Part shown: one piece after another, positions 58,540 through 64,000 of the stretch | Numbering within the stretch: the first letter of the stretch is position 1 | How the letters are laid out: the number at the start of each line of letters is the position of its first letter | DNA from: Epiperipatus broadwayi | Lineage: Eukaryota; Onychophora; Udeonychophora; Euonychophora; Peripatidae | Assembly: GCA_028023455.1 (NCBI GenBank) | Contig: JAQFVV010012446.1 | Location: 126,001-190,000 of the forward strand | Reading direction: 5' to 3' | Length of the DNA stretch: 64,000 bases | Notes under the pieces: generated by a model | The model's input: the letters and a program-made list of their open reading frames with translations, nothing else | What the model was told of the DNA's origin: nothing | Database searches by the model: none | Made by a program: the position numbers and the translations under genes

Positions 58540-58811
58540 TTTCTAAAAAGAAATTTATTTAACAAATTTAATATGAGTTACAATCAAGTGTAATAGTTTG
58601 TATTGGAACTAAAGTTTATATTGGAACTTTGATCTGTGAGACATTTAGGTTGTTCATGTGCCACAGTTGGGACCATCTCAATGTTTATAAAGTTCTCTTT
58701 TTGTGGGTGATGTTTGCCTAATATAGCACAGGTTGTGCATATGCTATGATTTATATCTTGTAGTCATTTAGGGCTATTGTGTTGTTACATGTGGTTGAGT
58801 TGTCACTTATA
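58540..58811 (-). other. LINE F 3' UTR
   Basis: Between the ORF2 stop (58,812) and a T-run at 58,532-58,542, which on the minus strand is a short poly(A). No other coding sequence. The exact 3' boundary is uncertain. Confidence 0.5.
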
Positions 58812-61800
58812 CTATTGCTGCAGTATTGGAATCTCAAAGAGTTTCCAAGTGTCATCAAAGGTGCTGTTGGAGGCAAGCATTTGATCTCTTTTCTTTATTT
58901 TGGTAATGGTGTCAATGAAGGTGAGAGCTGGGTTTCGACTTGAATCCTCAATGGCTAGTTGACAGCGTACCAGCCATAATGAGAATGTGAGGAAAATGGC
59001 CAGTCGGATCCAAGCATATGTTTTTGTGCCTAGGCATCTTTGAATAGAGGTGATCATGTTGTAGTTTATTTTAGAGTTAGAGTGAATTAACTGTCTGATG
59101 CAGTTGTACTTAGGGCATATGTTAATGATATGGTCAATTGTTTCCTCCTCTCGCTGACAGAGCTGACATTGGGGATCCAGGTTGCCATGGCTTCTTCTGT
59201 ATACTAGAAACAATCTAGTGGGAAGTGCATTAAGGTTTAACTTTATCACAAAGTCAAGATATTTGGCTTCCAGGCTCCAGAGCCTAAATTGGGAGATGAT
59301 TTTTTTATTTGTTATTTTAAGCCTGCAATCCTGTACTTGGCTGTGTGGGTGTTGTAGGCTATAGGCTTCCCAATAAGTTATTTTTGAATTGTATGAGGGT
59401 GGATTTCTTTTAGTTAGGTTGGAGTAGTAGGCTGAGAGGGATAGGATCCAGTCCTGTTTATGTGGTGGTGGTCGATCTGTGGGGGAGATTGTTGGAGCAA
59501 ATTCTAGATTGTCGAAAGTTAATGAGAGTTTGTGGATGAGATTATGAATTTTTTGCAGGGTGAAAGTTGAGACTGCATGGAGGGACAATCCGTTGAGCCT
59601 AGATGGATGGCGCATCCCTCCAATGCTAATGGCGACTGTCTTGCCACCCCAAAAAATTTTAGAGCACATTGAGTTAAGTTTGTTTTCAAATTTTTTTGTT
59701 AATTTAACAATTGGTAAGTAATAGTTGATTTTAGAAAAAAGGACTTTGTTTAATATGGTTACCTTTCCATGCAGTGAAAGGTATATTTTGGAGAGAGATG
59801 TTGTTATTTTATTAGCTGAATTTAATATGTCATTTTGAATTAGTGAGGTGATGGTGGCTGGGGGTTTATAAAATGGTATTCCAAGGAAGTTTTGCAGCTC
59901 ACCCAGAAAGGTGCTGTTGATTCTTTTTCCAGTTGCAATTTTCCATGTCGCCGATTTTTGGAGGTTAAAGGTAAGTTTATATTGAGAAGTGTATTTGGTT
60001 AGTATTTTGTAGAGGAGAGGAAGGTATTTGTGTGAAGGTAATATTATGAGTATATCATCCATGTATGCCAGTACTCCTACTTCTTTCTTTAGACAGGGCA
60101 CATAGATGCCAGGCAGTTGCCTTTGGATGTCAACAAGGAGAGGGTTAATGTACGCTGCAAATAGGAGAGCACTGAGGGGAGAGCCCTGTGGGATGGAGAG
60201 TGTAGGTTTGAAGCAACTGGAAGTGTTCCCATTTAGAGATATCATTATTTGGCAGTTACTGAGCAGGTTGTCAATGATTTGTAGGAAGGGATTAGGTATG
60301 GAGTATTCTGCTAGTGTTTAGAGAAGAATATTGGTCCTGACAGAATCAAACACTGCAGCTATATCAAGTTGTATGGCAATTGGTTTTGTCTTTTTGTGAG
60401 TCCTAAGGTAGTTTACAAGGGTTTTAACTTGGGCCATGGCTAGGATGGTGGATGAACCTTTTTTTGCATATTGTGCATTGGAAAGGTGTTTTAGTATGCA
60501 TTCTTGGATTGAGTCTTTTATAATGGACTCTATGATTTTTATCATGAGGGGGGTCATTGAAATTGGTCAAAGACTTGAAAGTTCTGTTGGAGGTTTGTTC
60601 TTTTTGAGGAAGGGAACCATTGCTATAGGGTAGAGGTTTGGAATGTTTTTCCTACCCTCGGCCAGATAGTCAATCATTTGTGCTATTATTGGAATAGAGA
60701 ACTGGCTAAGATGGGAGATGAGAAAACGAGGAATGCCATGAATGCCTGGATGTATTCTGTCTGGAAGTGATTCTAATTTGTTGTGTATTATTTTGTGTGT
60801 GATATTGTGAGGGTCTGCAGTTTCATTCCAGGTGGTTGTTGGTGGTTCTGGCTCAGCTTGTAGGGAGTCTTGGAAGTGTTGTTTGATTCCCTCTATCATT
60901 TGCAGTCCAATCCAGGATTGACCTTTGTGAGTGATCATGTTTGGTACATTTTTATTTTTTGTGGTTCCAAGAGCCCAGCGAATGTATCCTCGAGTCCAAC
61001 AGTGCTGAGACTCCAGGTATAGCTTAGCTCTTTTGATGGAGAGGTATTCGGCAAGTTTTATTTGTTTACTTTTGTATTGTAGTTTGAGTGCTATTATATT
61101 TTTGATGTTTGATGTATTACTTGGGATTTCACTGAGTTTGGTGTTTATTTCCATTAAATCCTTCAGCAATCTTACTGGACCTTTGAGTTTCTGAGTGTAA
61201 TTGCTAATTAGAGATTGCAGGATCTCAATGAATGAAAACCAAGCAACCTCTGTGGGAGTTATTAAGATATTTATTTTGTGGAAGTAAATGTAGGCTTCAG
61301 AGATGATAGCTTCTGTTGCTGTTGTGTGTGTGATCATACGTATTGTTTGTGGGCTGGATTCTCCAGTATATAAAGTCTTATCTGGTGTGATATCGATGAG
61401 TTGTGCAAGGTGATCTGAGAAGGATGTAATTTGTAGCTTTGCTTCAATTTGAAAATGTAGCTCGGGAGAGTAGTAGAACAGATCTATCAGAGTTCTGGTA
61501 TTCTGAGTATAGAAGGAGAAAGATCCTGGAGGTAGAAATCCCTCCCTGCACATGAGTGTTTTGTTAATTAGGTGTAGGTATTTGTTGTTGAAGTTGGTGT
61601 AACTGATATTAAAGTCACCGAGCAGCAGAATAGGGGCTGGGTTAGAGTGTAGGACCATGTTGATCATCTGTACTATGTAGTGGTAGTTGGTGGTTGAGTT
61701 CTGGGTATAAATGAATACAATGTTTAAAATAAAATTGTTATAGTTAACTTTGATTATCATTATGTTATTATCAAGATACAGGATATTAAAGTCATTTGGT

Positions 61801-62084
61801 GGTGATTTTCTATTGATAATAATACCTATCCCTCCGGAGGCTGTGAGAGCTGTGGAGAATTTTAGAAAGCCATAGTTTTCAAGCCCTTCAGTAATTGTGT
61901 AGCTTGAGTTTACATGGTATTTTGTTTCTGCCATCAGGAATATGTGAGGAGAGTTGGAGTTTATCCATTGCCTGATGGCATGTATGCGTTGGGGAGAGTT
62001 AAGGCCTCTCACATTAATGCTTACTATTTTGATTGACATAATTGTTGTATTATCTTTGGAGCATTGTACGAGTGTACTGTGCAT
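58812..62084 (-). pseudogene. LINE F ORF2: endonuclease-RT-zf, two stops in one frame
   Basis: A single frame of 1,091 codons, broken only by TGA (codon 506, 60,567-60,569) and TAA (codon 589, 60,318-60,320). Endonuclease: KIVSINVRGLNSPQR, AETK (Glu), GGIGIIINR, LLLGDFN, TLIDLF, SFSDHLAQ. All motifs are present. RT: LDIAAVFDSV (motif A, about residue 574), PQGSPLSALLF (motif B, 633), AYMDD (motif C, 674). C-terminal zf-RVT CQLCQREEETIDHIINIC (about 970). The TGA replaces Arg in 'RPISMTPL', explained by one CGA-to-TGA change. It starts 21 bases after the ORF1 stop, in the same frame. Jockey/I/CR1-like organisation; not active as written, but recently so. Confidence 0.9.
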
Positions 62085-62105
62085 TACTTATTTTGTTTGT
62101 GGATG

Positions 62106-64000
62106 TTATTGTTCTTGGAGTGGTGAGGACCAATCCGCTATGAAATCATTTGATTTGTTTGTGTAGGTGTATTCAAGAAGTGTGACTTTTTCTTGGCTAC
62201 TAGGTAAGTTGATGTGGGATTTTCCATCTTTTGTGGAGTATGTGTCATTTTCTATGAGCTCTGATTCATGTATAGACTGTCCTTTCTTTTCAGGTGATGA
62301 TACGCTTTCTTTCCTTCTCTTATTATTGTTATCTTTGGATGGAGAAGGGTCAATGGGTAGGATAGGTTTTGTATTTTTTGGGTTGATGTATGTGTCTTCA
62401 TCTGAGCTTGGACTGCTGGAGAGGTTGTGTTTTTTCTTATTACGTTTTCTCTTTTGGCTTTTATCCTGGATTGGATGTTGCAGAACATTGTTTGAGTTTG
62501 TGCAAGATGTGTTTTGTTGATAGATTATTGTGTCATCAGAATCTGTGGCACTTTCTTCATTGGAATCGTTATTGTTGTTTGTTAGAGTTGTGATATTTCC
62601 ATCATTATTAGTTTGCCCTTGCTGATTTGGAGTGTTTAGTATATCAAGGTTGTAAGTGTTTGATTTTATTAGGGTTGAGGGGTTGGGTATGAGAGGGTCA
62701 CTGGTGAGATTGAGTGGTGTGATCCTTGTTTTGGTGACTGGTAGTATTATATCCATTGACTTGTGTTGTTGTGGAGAATGCATGATAGTTGGACTTAAGG
62801 TGTTGTTATAGATTGCACTGGTTTGAGTTCTATTTATGTCTAATGATTGAGTTGTTTCTGGATTTTGTTCAGATCTGTTTGGTTCTGTGTTTTCTGTCTG
62901 CATGGGTTCAAGTTGGATTAGGTTTTCAGTGATCACCTTTGTTGTTGTTGTGTTTGATTCTGTGGATTTCTTGAAACATTTGTGAATCTTGTTTTTCTTG
63001 GATCCGCAGTTTTTGCAGATCCTTGCCGGACAGTCCTTGATTAGGTGAGAGCGTTCAAGGCAGTGAAAGCACTGTGGTGGAATGCCATGGAGTGATATTA
63101 CCATTGGGGATCCACATGCATGAACCTCAGTAGGAATGTCTGTGGAGCTGACTCCATTCTTCAGGGTGATGGTGAATGCGGCTGTGTTAGTTGGAATGAG
63201 GTTATTTAAGTATTCAAATTTCCCGATTTTGCCATATTTCTCAAGTATGGACTGTAGTTCAATGTGATTGAAATTCATAATACAGTTCTTTATGATGCCG
63301 TGTAATGTGGTAGGTCTGTTGTTATCAATTGTTATTAAATATTTGTCATTAAGAACTCTGATGTTATTTTTGAAAGAGTTTTTTCCTCCCCATGTTTTGA
63401 ATTCCGTTATTATGTATCTGTCATTGGGGTGAGTGAAAATTCTGTTAATGCTTGTTGCTATGTTTTTTTCTGTTACCATATTTATAAAATTCTCAAGTGG
63501 GAATTTGAAGAGATTGCCATTTGTGTCTGTTGTTGTTAGGATGAGTGTTTTATCATTAGTGTAGTTTATAAAAGATTTCATTAATTTATCTGGAACAGAA
63601 TTGATAAATTTAGTTTGTATGTCTTGGTAGGTTTGTTCATTATCCTGTATTGGGTTTGTGTTTCTAAAATTATGTATAGTTTGGATGTCTTCTTCTGCAT
63701 CTAGATTAATAATGCTTAGTAATGGGCTGTTGTCTGGATTAGGGTTTAGTTCGTTTTGGGAAGAGGAAAATGATGTATGATAAAGTGTTTCAGCATAAGA
63801 TTTATTTGATTTTGGTAAGTTTTTTATTTCCGTTTTATTTTCATTCTGAAATTGTTCTGTATGATCTGTTTTTGTTTGTTTGGGATCTGTAGTTTTCCAA
63901 TTTTTATTATTTAGTGGATCGCTACAATGTGACTGCTTTGTAGCGGTTTTGTTTAACGTTTGATTTGTAGCAGAATCGGTGTTAAAATTGCTGTTGGAAT
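62106..64000 (-). CDS. LINE F ORF1: Gag-like protein with CCHC knuckle (partial)
   Basis: Open without a stop from the window edge to TAA at 62,106, at least 631 codons; the true start lies beyond the window (the first ATG inside is at 63,581). Near 63,071-62,976 the knuckle CFHCLERSHLIKDC fits C-x2-C-x4-H-x4-C, followed by a variant CKNCGSKKNKIHKC. Before it is a region that resembles the RRM-like/PRE domain position in Jockey and I element Gag proteins (inference). After it comes a long Asn/Thr/Ser-rich low-complexity tail with basic KRKRNKKKH. It would bind its own RNA to form the RNP. ORF2 begins just after two in-frame TAA codons, suggesting reinitiation. Confidence 0.85.
   Translation of the reverse strand, partial: SNSNFNTDSATNQTLNKTATKQSHCSDPLNNKNWKTTDPKQTKTDHTEQFQNENKTEIKNLPKSNKSYAETLYHTSFSSSQNELNPNPDNSPLLSIINLDAEEDIQTIHNFRNTNPIQDNEQTYQDIQTKFINSVPDKLMKSFINYTNDKTLILTTTDTNGNLFKFPLENFINMVTEKNIATSINRIFTHPNDRYIITEFKTWGGKNSFKNNIRVLNDKYLITIDNNRPTTLHGIIKNCIMNFNHIELQSILEKYGKIGKFEYLNNLIPTNTAAFTITLKNGVSSTDIPTEVHACGSPMVISLHGIPPQCFHCLERSHLIKDCPARICKNCGSKKNKIHKCFKKSTESNTTTTKVITENLIQLEPMQTENTEPNRSEQNPETTQSLDINRTQTSAIYNNTLSPTIMHSPQQHKSMDIILPVTKTRITPLNLTSDPLIPNPSTLIKSNTYNLDILNTPNQQGQTNNDGNITTLTNNNNDSNEESATDSDDTIIYQQNTSCTNSNNVLQHPIQDKSQKRKRNKKKHNLSSSPSSDEDTYINPKNTKPILPIDPSPSKDNNNKRRKESVSSPEKKGQSIHESELIENDTYSTKDGKSHINLPSSQEKVTLLEYTYTNKSNDFIADWSSPLQEQ

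Noticed and set aside
62167-62520. 117-codon plus-strand ORF
   Set aside because: It is antisense to LINE F ORF1 and reflects that gene's codon use.

Overview
This is AT-rich animal nuclear DNA. I find no host gene I can name, no rRNA, no functional tRNA and no CRISPR. What can be recognised is almost entirely transposable elements in various states of decay, separated by AT-rich intergenic sequence. The mix (tRNA-derived SINEs with poly(A) tails, several non-LTR retrotransposon families, many hAT-type elements, a Merlin element, long foldback repeats and hammerhead-ribozyme repeats) suggests an invertebrate, possibly a mollusc such as a gastropod. That assignment is an inference from repeat style, not from a host gene.

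Layout. 0-8 kb: a LINE 3' fragment, a 160-bp hairpin, a hammerhead-family repeat interrupted by a 211-bp hAT element, and a TIR element. 8.4-12.7 kb: a decayed but nearly full-length LINE (minus strand) with a coiled-coil/SGNH-hydrolase-like ORF1 and an endonuclease/reverse transcriptase ORF2. 12.86-13.33 kb: a hAT MITE with a perfect 8-bp target duplication. 15-34 kb: three short tRNA-derived SINEs (two with perfect target duplications), minisatellites, C-tracts, and a 5.4-kb inverted-repeat structure (about 23.73-29.18 kb) holding two truncated head-to-tail LINE copies. 35-39 kb: foldback repeats, a LINE tail, a ~115-bp satellite, a hAT MITE. 39.1-39.5 kb: a foldback with an apparently intact type I hammerhead ribozyme. 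39.5-46.8 kb: three consecutive LTR-like segments with TGTAAYG...CRTTACA ends, separated only by (AT)n; one carries a hAT element with a decayed transposase gene and a perfect 8-bp target duplication. 48.04-49.07 kb: a Merlin (IS1595/ISXO2-like) transposon with a decayed transposase. 49.3-58.4 kb: two direct copies of a ~1.4-kb unit containing a 98-codon ORF (one intact, one frameshifted). One copy has received a hammerhead foldback and the other a LINE, so each copy preserves the empty site of the other's insertion. Two oppositely oriented LINEs of one family lie here. 58.5-64 kb: a young LINE (minus strand) with a CCHC ORF1, open to the window edge, and an ORF2 with intact catalytic motifs but two stop codons.

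Working together. The retrotransposon ORFs supply the machinery that could have mobilised the SINEs and truncated copies. The MITEs and foldbacks depend on transposases or reverse transcriptases encoded elsewhere. The most unusual material is the hammerhead foldback family, the (AT)n-nested LTR-like array, and the duplicated unit with its conserved small ORF.
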